This document shows, in pieces, positions 16,402-25,306 of a stretch of DNA of 64,000 nt. This DNA comes from Nocardia miyunensis NBRC 108239 (lineage in GTDB: Bacteria > Actinomycetota > Actinomycetes > Mycobacteriales > Mycobacteriaceae), in the NCBI RefSeq assembly GCF_001613065.1, contig NZ_BDBQ01000001.1, positions 186,001 to 250,000 of the forward strand. Reading direction: 5' to 3'. The number at the start of each line of letters is the position of its first letter. Positions within the stretch are counted from its first letter, which is position 1. The position numbers and the translations under genes were made by a program. Under the pieces are notes generated by a model. The model made no database searches. It was not told the origin of the DNA and saw only the letters and a program-made list of their open reading frames with translations.

Positions 16402-17640
16402 ATGCCTGTGAACGACGACTTGCCGGCGACGGCGCTGCCCGAAGGGAGTACCTCGGTGGAGTTCGACCCGTACTCGGATGTGTTCTTCGACAATCCGTAC
16501 GAGACCTACCGCTGGATGCGCGACGAAGCGCCCGTGTACTACAACGACAAATGGAACTTCCATGCACTGTCGCGACACGACGATGTCGTTGCCGCACATC
16601 GGGATTGGGAAACCTTCAGCAGCGCTTACGGCGTCACCCTGGACGCATTGTCACTGCGTGCTCGCTACAGCACGAACATGTTGATCATCATGGACCCGCC
16701 GGAACATGATTGGCTGCGCAAGCTGGTCCGCCCGGTGTTCACGCGGGCCGCGATCACCGAGTTGGAACCACTCGTGGTCGAGGTCGTCACGGCCTACCTG
16801 GATCAGCTGGCGGGCAAGGACGACTTCGATATCGTGGCCGACTTCGCGGCGCTGTTCCCGGTCGAGATCATCTCCTCGATGCTCGGCGTGCCCGAGGGGG
16901 AACGCCAGCAGATCCGGCTGTGGACCGACGATTTCCTGCACCGCGAGCCGAACAATCCGAACGTCACCGAGACCGGGCTCAACGCCTCGCTCGCGATGCA
17001 CGAATACATGCTCGAGCTGACCCGGGTGAAACGGTCCTCCCCCGACGAGCTGATCATCAGCCGGCTGATCGCGGCGACTTACGAAGACGACGAAGGTACG
17101 ACCCACCGGCTCACCAACGACGACATCGCCACCTTCGCGGTACTGGTGGCGGCGGCGGGCAGTGAGACCGTCACCAAGCTGATCGGCAACGGCGTCGTCG
17201 CGTTTCATGATCACCCCGACCAGTGGGAGCTGCTGCTTGCCGATCCCGAACTCATTCCGGCGGCGATCGAGGAGACCCTGCGGTTACATCCGCCGTCGCA
17301 GTATCAGGGGCGATTCACAACCCGCGATGTGGAGGTCGCCGGCACCACGATTCCGGAGGGCTCACCGACGCTGCTGGTCACGGGTGCGGCATGCCGGGAC
17401 CCCCGCGCCTACGACCAGCCCGACCGCTTCGACATCACACGCGGCCGCAACACCACGGTCGCATTCGGGTACGGCGCGCACAGCTGCCTGGGATCCTGGC
17501 TGGCCCGCCTGGAAAGCCGTGTCGCCTTCGAACAACTCCGGCGGCGATGGCCTCGTTTCGAGATCGACAGGGACGGCATACGGCGGGTCACAATGTCCAA
17601 TGTGGCCGGCTACTCGCACGTCCCGATGCACGTCGGCTGA
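16402..17640 (+). CDS. Cytochrome P450
   Basis: A 412-residue soluble bacterial P450. The I-helix oxygen motif AAGSETVTK, the ExxR of EETLRL, and the haem loop FGYGAHSCLGSWLARLES with its thiolate Cys are all present. It hydroxylates an organic substrate with electrons from a ferredoxin and reductase. The ferredoxin at 4068 and the FprB-like protein at 51.6 kb are possible donors, but no redox partner is adjacent. It sits between amidohydrolase and acyl-CoA synthetase in a three-gene operon; ATG 16402 is one base after the previous stop. Confidence 0.92.
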   Translation: MPVNDDLPATALPEGSTSVEFDPYSDVFFDNPYETYRWMRDEAPVYYNDKWNFHALSRHDDVVAAHRDWETFSSAYGVTLDALSLRARYSTNMLIIMDPPEHDWLRKLVRPVFTRAAITELEPLVVEVVTAYLDQLAGKDDFDIVADFAALFPVEIISSMLGVPEGERQQIRLWTDDFLHREPNNPNVTETGLNASLAMHEYMLELTRVKRSSPDELIISRLIAATYEDDEGTTHRLTNDDIATFAVLVAAAGSETVTKLIGNGVVAFHDHPDQWELLLADPELIPAAIEETLRLHPPSQYQGRFTTRDVEVAGTTIPEGSPTLLVTGAACRDPRAYDQPDRFDITRGRNTTVAFGYGAHSCLGSWLARLESRVAFEQLRRRWPRFEIDRDGIRRVTMSNVAGYSHVPMHVG

Positions 17641-19250
17641 TGGCTGCCCCGAATACTGCCGTGCCGGAGGGCGTCCCGGGAAGCATCCCGGAACTGCTGG
17701 CGGCCCGGCGCGCCGATCGAGACGGTGAGTTCCTGGTGACAGACCAGCAGCGACTGACCTTCGCGACGGCCGACCGCGATTCCCTGGAACTCGCCGAGGC
17801 ATTGCTGGCCTCGGGTGTCGGAAAGGGCACCCGAGTCGGGATCCTGTTCCCCAACTGCACCGAATGGCTGGTGGCCTGGCTGGCGGCGGCCCGTATCGGC
17901 GCGCTCACGGTGCCGCTGTCGACCTTCGCGCCCGGCGCGGAACTGGCCCGCCTGCTCCGGCACACCGACACCCAGGTGCTGCTGACCGGGCAAGCGATCG
18001 CCGGACGCAACCTGGTCGAACGGTTGCAGGACGCGTTACCCGGCCTGGCCGACGGCGGCCCCTCGATCGCCGTGCCGCAGACACCGTATCTCCGCCGCAT
18101 CCATGTGTGGCCCTCGAGCGACCGGCCGTGGGCATCGGCGTGGCCGCACGCCACGAAAGCACATGCCTCCCTGGTTGATTCGGCCGAGAGGGAAGTCCGG
18201 CCGGCCGACGATCTGGTACTGGTGACCACCTCCGGGACGACGGCGTTGCCCAAGTCCATCGTGCACACCCACGCCGGCCTGGTGCGACACGCCTACCTGC
18301 TGGCCCGGCATCGCGGGGTGTCGGCGACGGATCGGATCTACTCGCCCATGCCCTTCTTCTGGGTGGGCGGCCTGACCATGGTCGTCTTGCAGGCCCTGTC
18401 GACCGGCGCCACCATTCTCGCCCAGGACGTCTTCGAGGCGGGCAAGACACTCGAACTGCTGGAACGCGAACGCGCGACGTTCATTTCGTGCTGGCCGCAG
18501 GCCAGCAAGGCGATGGCCGACCATCCCGATTTCGACACCCTCGATCTGTCGAGCGTCCGCGGGGGCACACTCCTGGAGGCGCTCCCACCACAGCGGCGTC
18601 CTGCCGAACCGGACCTCATGCCCAACATGCTGGGTATGACCGAGACGGGCGGCCCGCACACGATGGCGGAGGTTCCCGACACCCCGCTCCCCCCGGAGCT
18701 ACGCGGCTCGTTCGGCATACCACTGCCCGGCGTCGAGCATCGCATCGTCGACCCGGACGGTGGTGTACTCCCGTCCGGCGAGGAAGGCGAGATCCACGTT
18801 CGCGGTCTGGTATTGATGGACCGGATCTACAAGCGCGAACGACATGAGGTCCTCACCGCCGACGGCTGGTATCCGACGGGCGATCGCGGCTGGTTCGACC
18901 AGCGGGGCCACCTGCACTTCACAGGACGTGCGAGCGCGCTCATCAAGACCGCGGGGTCGAACGTCTCGCCCGCCGAGGTCGAATCCGTGCTGGACGCGAT
19001 GGACCAGGTCCTGCACAGCTTCGTGGTGGATCTACCGCATCCGGTGCGCGGACAGGTGGTGGCCGCCGTCGTCGTGCCCAGCCACGGTGCGGAACTCTCG
19101 GTCGATGCCGTCATTGCCTACGCACGGCGGAACCTGTCGTCGTTCAAGGTCCCCACCGTCGTGCGCGTACTCGGCGAGGAAGATCTGCCCATGCTCCCTA
19201 CCGGGAAAGTCGACCGGCAGGCGCTGGTCCGCATTCTGAACGCCGGATGA
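17640..19250 (+). CDS. Acyl-CoA synthetase (AMP-forming)
   Basis: A 536-residue ANL enzyme. The P-loop VTTSGTTALPKS lies near 196-206, the adenine motif NMLGMTETGG in the middle, the hinge GRASALIKTAGSNVSP after it, and the catalytic Lys in LPTGKVDR near 523. Its ATG overlaps the P450 stop (TGATG), so translation is coupled. It probably activates the acid produced by the amidohydrolase/P450 steps, which is inferred from the operon. The family also includes carnitine- and benzoate-type ligases; the exact substrate is unknown. It ends before a strong terminator. Confidence 0.9.
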   Translation: MAAPNTAVPEGVPGSIPELLAARRADRDGEFLVTDQQRLTFATADRDSLELAEALLASGVGKGTRVGILFPNCTEWLVAWLAAARIGALTVPLSTFAPGAELARLLRHTDTQVLLTGQAIAGRNLVERLQDALPGLADGGPSIAVPQTPYLRRIHVWPSSDRPWASAWPHATKAHASLVDSAEREVRPADDLVLVTTSGTTALPKSIVHTHAGLVRHAYLLARHRGVSATDRIYSPMPFFWVGGLTMVVLQALSTGATILAQDVFEAGKTLELLERERATFISCWPQASKAMADHPDFDTLDLSSVRGGTLLEALPPQRRPAEPDLMPNMLGMTETGGPHTMAEVPDTPLPPELRGSFGIPLPGVEHRIVDPDGGVLPSGEEGEIHVRGLVLMDRIYKRERHEVLTADGWYPTGDRGWFDQRGHLHFTGRASALIKTAGSNVSPAEVESVLDAMDQVLHSFVVDLPHPVRGQVVAAVVVPSHGAELSVDAVIAYARRNLSSFKVPTVVRVLGEEDLPMLPTGKVDRQALVRILNAG

Positions 19251-19280
19251 TCCCGAATCCGTACCGTCATCCCAATTGCA

Positions 19281-19315
19281 CTGTCCCCCAGGTTAATAAA
19301 ATCCCTGGGGGACAG
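19281..19315. terminator. Strong terminator between convergent acyl-CoA synthetase and crotonase genes
   Basis: Perfect 12-base arms CTGTCCCCCAGG (19281-19292) and CCTGGGGGACAG (19304-19315) with an 11-base AT-rich loop. It is the only notable structure in the 19251-19453 gap. Confidence 0.8.
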
Positions 19316-19453
19316 GGTAATTCGCGTGCCCGAAAGGTCACTGCCGATAACGCACGAAATCGTTGATTCACGTCTGGTCGATGGTCACCCAATCACTGAC
19401 ACCGGGGGTGCGTCCGACGTACTCGGACAACTCGGCCGGCGAGTCGAAGACGC

Positions 19454-20296
19454 TCACCGGCCCGCCCGGCCGGCTGCCTTCATCCGTTCCAGATCCGCCA
19501 TGACGACGGTCTCCCCGGCGGTAGCCGCCAGCGCCCTGGTGTGGCCGAGATGGTGTATATCGAAACATGCGGCGATCGCGGTCGAGAAGCCTTGGGTGTC
19601 GAGCGTCTGGTTCACCGCGCGCTTGGCCATCCGCAGCGCCCAGGGATCGGTCTGCGCCACCCGGTGTGCCAGCGCAATGGTGAACTCCCGCAGCTGTTCC
19701 AGCGGAACGACATGATTGACCATACCGCTGCGAAGCGCCTCCTCGGCACTGACCGAGCCCGCAGTGAACAGCATCTCCTTGGCCTTGCGTGCCCCCAGTT
19801 CCCAGGTATGCGCGTGATACTCCACACCCATGATGCCCAGCAGGCCGACCGGGTCGGAGAACTGCGCGTTCTCTGCCGCCACGATCAGATCGCAAGGCCA
19901 GCACAGCATCAGCCCGGCCGCGATACATTTGCCCTGGACCGCGGCGATGCTCGGCTTCGGAATGTCACGCCAGCGTCTGGCATAGCCGAGATACCCCCTG
20001 GTCTCCCAGTCGTAGTAGTCTTCGGCCACGAGCTTGCCGTCTACTCGCCGCGGGGCGAGGCTGCGCTCGTCGGTGGAGGGATCGTTTCCGGACATGTCGT
20101 GCCCGGCGGAGAAATGCTTCCCGGTAGTCGTCAGGACGATGACTCGAACTACCGGATCGTCCTCGGCGCGGCGCCACGCGTCATCCAGGTCGGCCAGGAT
20201 GCCGGGAGTTTGGGCATTGGCGGCGCCTGGCCGGTCCAGGGTGATCACCGCCACCCGGTCGTCGACCTCGTACCGGACGAAATGCTCTGCGGTCAT
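19454..20296 (-). CDS. Crotonase-fold protein (enoyl-CoA hydratase/isomerase family) lacking hydratase glutamates
   Basis: A 280-residue crotonase. The first oxyanion-hole segment is HFSAGHDMSG and the second is GKCIAAGLMLCWPCDLIVAA. At the two positions where enoyl-CoA hydratase has catalytic Glu (GGGCELA and FGQPE) this protein has Met and Val (SDPVG), so simple hydration is unlikely. Crotonases of this kind can be isomerases, hydrolases or C-C lyases. ATG 20296 follows GAGGAGACAGC. It is the last gene of the eight-gene operon from 27.4 kb, 10 bases after the thioesterase. Confidence 0.85.
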   Translation of the reverse strand: MTAEHFVRYEVDDRVAVITLDRPGAANAQTPGILADLDDAWRRAEDDPVVRVIVLTTTGKHFSAGHDMSGNDPSTDERSLAPRRVDGKLVAEDYYDWETRGYLGYARRWRDIPKPSIAAVQGKCIAAGLMLCWPCDLIVAAENAQFSDPVGLLGIMGVEYHAHTWELGARKAKEMLFTAGSVSAEEALRSGMVNHVVPLEQLREFTIALAHRVAQTDPWALRMAKRAVNQTLDTQGFSTAIAACFDIHHLGHTRALAATAGETVVMADLERMKAAGRAGR

Positions 20297-20306
20297 TGCT
20301 GTCTCC

Positions 20307-21119
20307 TCACACGGTGGATTCTCTGATGACGCTCTCCTGGGCGAAGGACGCCACCAGCGTCCCCGCCTCGGTGTAGACCGCGCCGGTGCCGAAGCCACGA
20401 CCACCGACCAGGCGCTGCCCGCAAACCTGCACCCGCAACCACCGGGATACATCGAACGGTTGATGGAACCAGATCGAGTGCGTGACCACACCGGTCTCGA
20501 CTCGGCGATGGGCATCGACCTGGCTGACTCCGGTCACAGGCTTGAGCAGGGTGCCGATCAATGGCCAGTCCGAAACGTAGGCGACGACGGGTTTCGCCAG
20601 CACTTCGTCGGTGAAGTCCGCACACCGCATCCAGAAGGCAAACTCGGCGGGCGCGGTTCTCGCGTCGTAGAGTCCCGTCTCGCTGATGATCCGAGCCTCC
20701 CCCGGCACCACGGGGATGTCGGTCGGTGTGGCGGCCGCCGGGTCGCCGACAGCAGCCGGGTCGAATTGATGGTCGTAACCTTCGTCGGGGTGATCCAGGA
20801 GGATCGAGGCAGTCACCGCGACCCGGCGGCCACCGGGATCGTCCTGCCAGACCACCGCGCGCCGGTGGCCGAGCGAGCGGCCGTCGTGGGTGGCCTCCAT
20901 GTCCAGGAACAGCGGGCGTATCCCGCGGGCCGCACGGGGAAATGCCACGTGCAGCGACTTCACAGTCTTGCCGGAATCCCTCTGTGTGGCGGTTATCAGC
21001 TGAGCGAGCAGTTGTCCGCCGAAGACGCGTTCGGCATCCCGATCGAGCACTGGCAACACCACGCGCCCGGAATCGTCGCGTCCGATGTCGAGCATGGTGC
21101 GAAAACGAGTGAGGTTCAT
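20307..21119 (-). CDS. Acyl-CoA thioesterase II (TesB-like double hotdog)
   Basis: A 270-residue thioesterase. The N-terminal hotdog carries VFGGQLLAQLI and LHVAFPRAARG; the C-terminal hotdog has YVSDWPLIGT (candidate active Asp), HSIWFHQPFDVSRWL and VASFAQESVIR (candidate Gln), as in TesB. It hydrolyses acyl-CoA to acid plus CoA, possibly releasing a dead-end intermediate or recycling CoA. ATG 21119 overlaps the synthetase stop as ATGA, so synthetase and thioesterase are translated together. This odd pairing of opposing activities suggests control of the CoA pool (inference). Confidence 0.87.
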   Translation of the reverse strand: MNLTRFRTMLDIGRDDSGRVVLPVLDRDAERVFGGQLLAQLITATQRDSGKTVKSLHVAFPRAARGIRPLFLDMEATHDGRSLGHRRAVVWQDDPGGRRVAVTASILLDHPDEGYDHQFDPAAVGDPAAATPTDIPVVPGEARIISETGLYDARTAPAEFAFWMRCADFTDEVLAKPVVAYVSDWPLIGTLLKPVTGVSQVDAHRRVETGVVTHSIWFHQPFDVSRWLRVQVCGQRLVGGRGFGTGAVYTEAGTLVASFAQESVIRESTV

Positions 21120-22759
21120 CCGGCCCTTCCCGTGCCGTCCACTATTCGGACGAGTTCGAATTTCTTGACCTTGCCCGATGGGGTCATCGGCAGCTGATCG
21201 ATGAAATGCCAAGCGACCGGACTCTTCTGGACAGCCAGACCGGCGAGACGCAGGTGCCGGGCGAGGTCGTCGACGGAGACTCGGACCGCGGCTGACAGCA
21301 CCACGAACGCGACGGGGACTTCACCGAAGCGCGCGTCGCGTCCTGGCACGATCGCTGCTTGACTCACCCCCGGATGCGCCGCCAGCAGGTCCTCGATTTC
21401 ACGTGCCGAAAACTTCTCGCCACCACGGTTGATGACATCCTTCACACGCCCGGTGATGGTGACCAGACCCCGGCTGTCGATAACGCCGATATCCCCGGTC
21501 CGGAACCAGCCCGCCGCGTTGAGCGCCGAGCGATTCGCCTGCGGGTCGAGGTAACCGAGCATCCGCTCGGGGCCGCGCACCAGCAGCTCGCCTTCGCGGA
21601 CGAGACGGCCGGAGGGGGGATCGTCATCGACCACCCGTACTTCCACGCCCGGCGCCAGAGCGCCGTCGGTTTCAGCACGGAAATCGAACCGATGTCCCCG
21701 ATTCATCACCGTCACCGTGGGCAACTCGGTCATGCCGTAGACCCGTGCGGCCGGGATACCTTGTGCCTCACTGCGTTCCATGACAGTGCGCGGCACCGGG
21801 GCGCCGCCGCAGGCGAACATCCGCAAGGGCAGGTGGATTCCGGCATTGCACGCGGCGTCGGTCAATTCCTGCAGGAAGACCGTCGCGCCGGCAGAGTAGG
21901 TCACGCGGTGACGCATCATGTCCTGCACTGCTTGTTCGGCGTCCCATCGGTCGGAGAGCACCGTACGTGCGCCCACGAGCAGTGGAATCGTCATCGCGTT
22001 CAGCACGCCGGTGATGTGCTGCAGCGGCGCGGCCATGTAGGCGGCATCCCGACAGCCGAGCCCCCACGCGTCGGCAAGCTGCCGGGTCTCGGCAAGCAGC
22101 GTCTGCGACGAGTGCACTGCGGCTTTGGCTTTCGACGTCGTGCCGGAGGTGAACAACACCAGGGCGGGCTCGCCCGCACCGATCTTCGACGACGCCTTCT
22201 GCCGTTGGGTGGAGACGACTTCGTCGAAAGGCGTCCATCCTGGCCGGGATCCGCGCAGCACGATCCTCGGGATCGCACCGAACCCGGCATCGGCCAGCAA
22301 GTCGTCGAAGGCTTCCGCGTGCGCGAACCCGCGGAACGACTCGGCCGCGATAACGGCCGCCGGGCACACCTGCTCGATCACCTGGCGTAGTTCGTGCTCG
22401 CGATAGAACGGGGCGATCGGACTGCTCACCGCGCCGAGATGCCAGATCGCCAAGCCCAGGACCTGAGCTTCCCACCAGTTGGGGGTCTGCCAGCACACCA
22501 CCTCGCCTTGTCGCACCCCTGTCCCGGCCAGCCATGCCGCCGCGCGCTCGACGAGCTCGCCGAGTTCGGCATAGGTGAGCATCTGTCCGGCCTGGATGAT
22601 CGCCGGCCGGGCGGGCCACTGTCGCACCGTCCGCACCAGCGCGGCGCTCAGCGTCAGATCCGTGAGGTAGCCCTGCCGCCGGTACTCCCTACGCAGATGT
22701 GCCGGTACGCCGGGTGCAACGATGTCAGCGGCGGTGAGCCGCAATGGCTTTCGCGTCAT
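21116..22759 (-). CDS. Acyl-CoA synthetase (AMP-forming), cyclohexanecarboxylate-CoA ligase-like
   Basis: A 547-residue ANL ligase with P-loop LFTSGTTSKAKAA, adenine motif RVYGMTELPTVT, hinge GRVKDVINRGGEKFS and catalytic Lys in TPSGKVKK near 530. The N-terminus with a preceding GVPAHLRREYRRQG and the MTEL motif resembles ligases for cyclic acids (AliA/CHC-CoA ligase), but that is family resemblance only. ATG 22759 overlaps the SDR stop (ATGA) and its own stop overlaps the thioesterase ATG. It probably provides the CoA ester used by the ACADs and crotonases of the same operon. Confidence 0.88.
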   Translation of the reverse strand: MTRKPLRLTAADIVAPGVPAHLRREYRRQGYLTDLTLSAALVRTVRQWPARPAIIQAGQMLTYAELGELVERAAAWLAGTGVRQGEVVCWQTPNWWEAQVLGLAIWHLGAVSSPIAPFYREHELRQVIEQVCPAAVIAAESFRGFAHAEAFDDLLADAGFGAIPRIVLRGSRPGWTPFDEVVSTQRQKASSKIGAGEPALVLFTSGTTSKAKAAVHSSQTLLAETRQLADAWGLGCRDAAYMAAPLQHITGVLNAMTIPLLVGARTVLSDRWDAEQAVQDMMRHRVTYSAGATVFLQELTDAACNAGIHLPLRMFACGGAPVPRTVMERSEAQGIPAARVYGMTELPTVTVMNRGHRFDFRAETDGALAPGVEVRVVDDDPPSGRLVREGELLVRGPERMLGYLDPQANRSALNAAGWFRTGDIGVIDSRGLVTITGRVKDVINRGGEKFSAREIEDLLAAHPGVSQAAIVPGRDARFGEVPVAFVVLSAAVRVSVDDLARHLRLAGLAVQKSPVAWHFIDQLPMTPSGKVKKFELVRIVDGTGRAG

Positions 22760-23520
22760 CCGCCCATACTCATTCCACCGTCCACGGTGACGATCGCACC
22801 GGTGATATAGGAAGCCAGGTCGTCCAGCAGAAAACACACCGCGTGCGCGAGTTCCTCCGGCCGCCCCCACCGCCCCATCGGGATCATCGAGGTCACGGCA
22901 TCACGGTCGGTGTAGGTGAGGGCGGTGGCCAGATCGGTGTCGAAACTTCCCGGAATCACGCAGTTGACGGTTACGCCCTTGCGGGCGACCGCGCGGGCGA
23001 CCGACCGGGTCAATCCTACGAGACCGGCTTTCGCAGCGCCGTAAGGGATTTGAACCGGACTGCCCATCGAGGCGGTGACCGAGCCAATGTTGACCACCCG
23101 GCCGAATCGCTGAGCGGACATCGGCTCGAGCGCGGCCTGGGTGAGAAAGAACGCCGCCGACAGATTCACTGCCACCTGCCGGTCCCAGTTCTCGGCCGTC
23201 ACCTCGGCGTAACGGCGCTCGATCACTGTGCCGGCGTTGTTCACGAGATAGTCGAGTCGTCCGTGCCGGGCGAGTACTTCGCCGACCAATCTGCGACATG
23301 CGCCCGGGTCGGCCACATCGGCGTGATGCACGGTGACGATCCCGCCGCCAGCCCGGCAATCCGCACACAAAGCCTCTGCGGCGTCGACATCGTTTGCGAA
23401 GGCCGCTGCCACGCGGATACCGGATGTGGCGAGTCGTTCACTCACCGCCCGGCCGAGCCCCCTGGTGCCGCCAGTGACGAGCGCGACCCTGGCGTCTGCG
23501 ACAGACTGGGCCGGACTCAT
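22756..23520 (-). CDS. SDR family oxidoreductase (FabG-like)
   Basis: A 254-residue classical SDR. Cofactor motif TGGTRGLGRAV, NNAGT, catalytic Ser in NIGSVTASM, Tyr/Lys in IPYGAAKAG, and C-terminus IVTVDGGMSMGG. It oxidises or reduces a hydroxyl/keto group, probably on a hydroxyacyl-CoA of the operon's pathway. ATG 23520 overlaps the upstream crotonase stop, and the stop overlaps the synthetase start, both as ATGA. Confidence 0.87.
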   Translation of the reverse strand: MSPAQSVADARVALVTGGTRGLGRAVSERLATSGIRVAAAFANDVDAAEALCADCRAGGGIVTVHHADVADPGACRRLVGEVLARHGRLDYLVNNAGTVIERRYAEVTAENWDRQVAVNLSAAFFLTQAALEPMSAQRFGRVVNIGSVTASMGSPVQIPYGAAKAGLVGLTRSVARAVARKGVTVNCVIPGSFDTDLATALTYTDRDAVTSMIPMGRWGRPEELAHAVCFLLDDLASYITGAIVTVDGGMSMGG

Positions 23521-24332
23521 GATGACTCCTTCGCGTTCGGTTCGGCCAATGTGCTGCTCAGTTCCTCGAGCAGCAGGTAATGCTCCGGGGTGTCGAAGCA
23601 GGCGTACTCTGCCAGCGCACACTCTTCGAGCATCGGCGCGGCCCGGTCGATGTGGATGTTCAGCAGGCGTCGTGCCTGTTGCACCGCCGCGCGCGGCAAC
23701 GCGGCCAGAGACCGCGCCAGCCGCAGTGACTCGGCGAGCACCTCCGGTGCGGGAACAACCCGGTTGGCCAACCCCAGCCGGTGTGCCTCGATACCCGTCA
23801 CCTTGCTGCCCAGCAGTAGGTGCTCTTTCGCCGCCGACAGGCTGGTCAATAACGGCCACAGCACGAATCCGCCCGCACCGTCCAGTAATCCGAGCGACAC
23901 GCGCGGATCGCGCAGGTACGCTTCCGGCGACATCACGACGAGATCACACAGCAGCGCGACCGTGCTCCCCGCGCCGACAGCGGGCCCGTTGACCGCCGCG
24001 ACCGTCGGGAAGGGCAGTCGAGTCATCGTCCAGAACAGCTCCTGATGTGCCCGCAGCACAGCGCCGCGAAAACGCGCGTCGTCGCGCATCGCCCGAATGG
24101 TGTCGACCGCTCCCCCGGCACTGAAAACCGTTCCCGCACCGGTGAGCACCAGAGCCCGGACTTCCTCGTCGCCGGCCAGCGAGCGGAAGGTCTCCAGCAG
24201 CGCGACGGTGATCTCGCCATCCATCGCGTTGGCCTGCTCCGGCCGGGTCAGAGTCACCGCGGCGACAGCTCCATCCCGCTCGACCCGCACCGCGGCCTCC
24301 GGGACGGCCGGATCCGGCGTGTGGCCGTTCAC
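23517..24332 (-). CDS. Crotonase-fold protein lacking hydratase glutamates
   Basis: A 271-residue crotonase. Oxyanion segments are VFSAGGAVD and GPAVGAGSTVALLCD. The hydratase Glu positions are Thr (GAGSTVA) and Arg (LRDPRVS), so like the crotonase at 19454 it is not a standard enoyl-CoA hydratase. The GTG start at 24332 overlaps the upstream ACAD stop (GTGA), which decides it over longer frames. Members without the Glu pair include ring-opening hydrolases of steroid catabolism, such as the EchA20 type; whether this one is such an enzyme is inference. Confidence 0.85.
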   Translation of the reverse strand: MNGHTPDPAVPEAAVRVERDGAVAAVTLTRPEQANAMDGEITVALLETFRSLAGDEEVRALVLTGAGTVFSAGGAVDTIRAMRDDARFRGAVLRAHQELFWTMTRLPFPTVAAVNGPAVGAGSTVALLCDLVVMSPEAYLRDPRVSLGLLDGAGGFVLWPLLTSLSAAKEHLLLGSKVTGIEAHRLGLANRVVPAPEVLAESLRLARSLAALPRAAVQQARRLLNIHIDRAAPMLEECALAEYACFDTPEHYLLLEELSSTLAEPNAKESS

Positions 24333-25306
24333 AATTCGACCAAGCGCGGTATCGCGCCGGTCTCGGACACCAGATGGCGACCGATCTGGACGGGCAACTC
24401 GGCAGCCGAACCGAGTACCGAATCCAATACCGTCGTTCGGAACAGGTAGCGATGGAAGGGATGGTCCGCTGTGAACCCGATTCCGCCGAGGACCTGCTGA
24501 CACTGAGTCGCCGCGATGCGGGCGGCACGTCCGGCGAGAGATTTGGCCAGCATGCCTGCCAGGTACTGGTCGTCGGCCTGCCATGCCTGCTCGAGCGCGG
24601 CAGCAGCACCGGCCTTGGCCACGTGCGCGTCAACCAGCCGGTTGCGCACCGCCTGAAAGGCTCCGATCGGGGAGCCGAACTGCTCCCGATCGCGGGCATG
24701 GCCGACGGCGAGATCGATCATCTCACCGACAGCACCCGCGATCTGATAGCCCAGCGCCAGCCTGCCCGCAGTACGCACTGCATCCCACACCGATTGTGCG
24801 ACAGGGCCTTCCAGCAGGGTTACGGCAGCTACCTCATCGGCCGCGACCTCACTCATCGCGAGTGCGGGGTCCAATCCCGCGACCAACCGCCTGGACAGCT
24901 GAGCCGGGTCGACGGGTCGGATCCACGAGATCGCGCCGGAGGCGAATACCGGGACCAACAGTGCAGCGGCCGGGCGTCCGACGATTACGCCGTGCACGGT
25001 CATCGTGTCCCCGACCGCCTCGCCACCGTACTCCGCGCCCATGGCGGGCAGCACGACGGCACAGTCGGCATCGATGTCCCCGAGCGCCTCGGCGAGTGGT
25101 CGCAGCAGCACGTCCTGCAGGGCCGTAGACATGGTTCCCGCCCGGCCCATCGCTTCGAACAGGACCGATACCGCCGACCTCGGGTGAGCCGCGATCAGAT
25201 CGGTGAAACCGAACTCGGCCAACGCCTTCGACAGTTCGGGGCCGTCGAACTCCCGAGCCAGGCGGCGCAGGGTCGAGGCCGTCAGAGCGTCTTCGCCGTC
25301 GTCCAT
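24329..25306 (-). CDS. Acyl-CoA dehydrogenase, small partner subunit
   Basis: A 325-residue ACAD, short for the family. It keeps EQFGSPIGAFQAVRNRLVD and LGGIGFTADHPFHRYLFR, but has no Glu at helix G (AVRTAGRLALGYQ) and no large-subunit FAD signature, so it is probably the non-catalytic partner. ATG 25306 overlaps the stop of the large ACAD by one base (TGATG). Together with 25306-26427 it should form an alpha2beta2 dehydrogenase of the steroid-acyl type. Confidence 0.85.
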   Translation of the reverse strand: MDDGEDALTASTLRRLAREFDGPELSKALAEFGFTDLIAAHPRSAVSVLFEAMGRAGTMSTALQDVLLRPLAEALGDIDADCAVVLPAMGAEYGGEAVGDTMTVHGVIVGRPAAALLVPVFASGAISWIRPVDPAQLSRRLVAGLDPALAMSEVAADEVAAVTLLEGPVAQSVWDAVRTAGRLALGYQIAGAVGEMIDLAVGHARDREQFGSPIGAFQAVRNRLVDAHVAKAGAAAALEQAWQADDQYLAGMLAKSLAGRAARIAATQCQQVLGGIGFTADHPFHRYLFRTTVLDSVLGSAAELPVQIGRHLVSETGAIPRLVEL

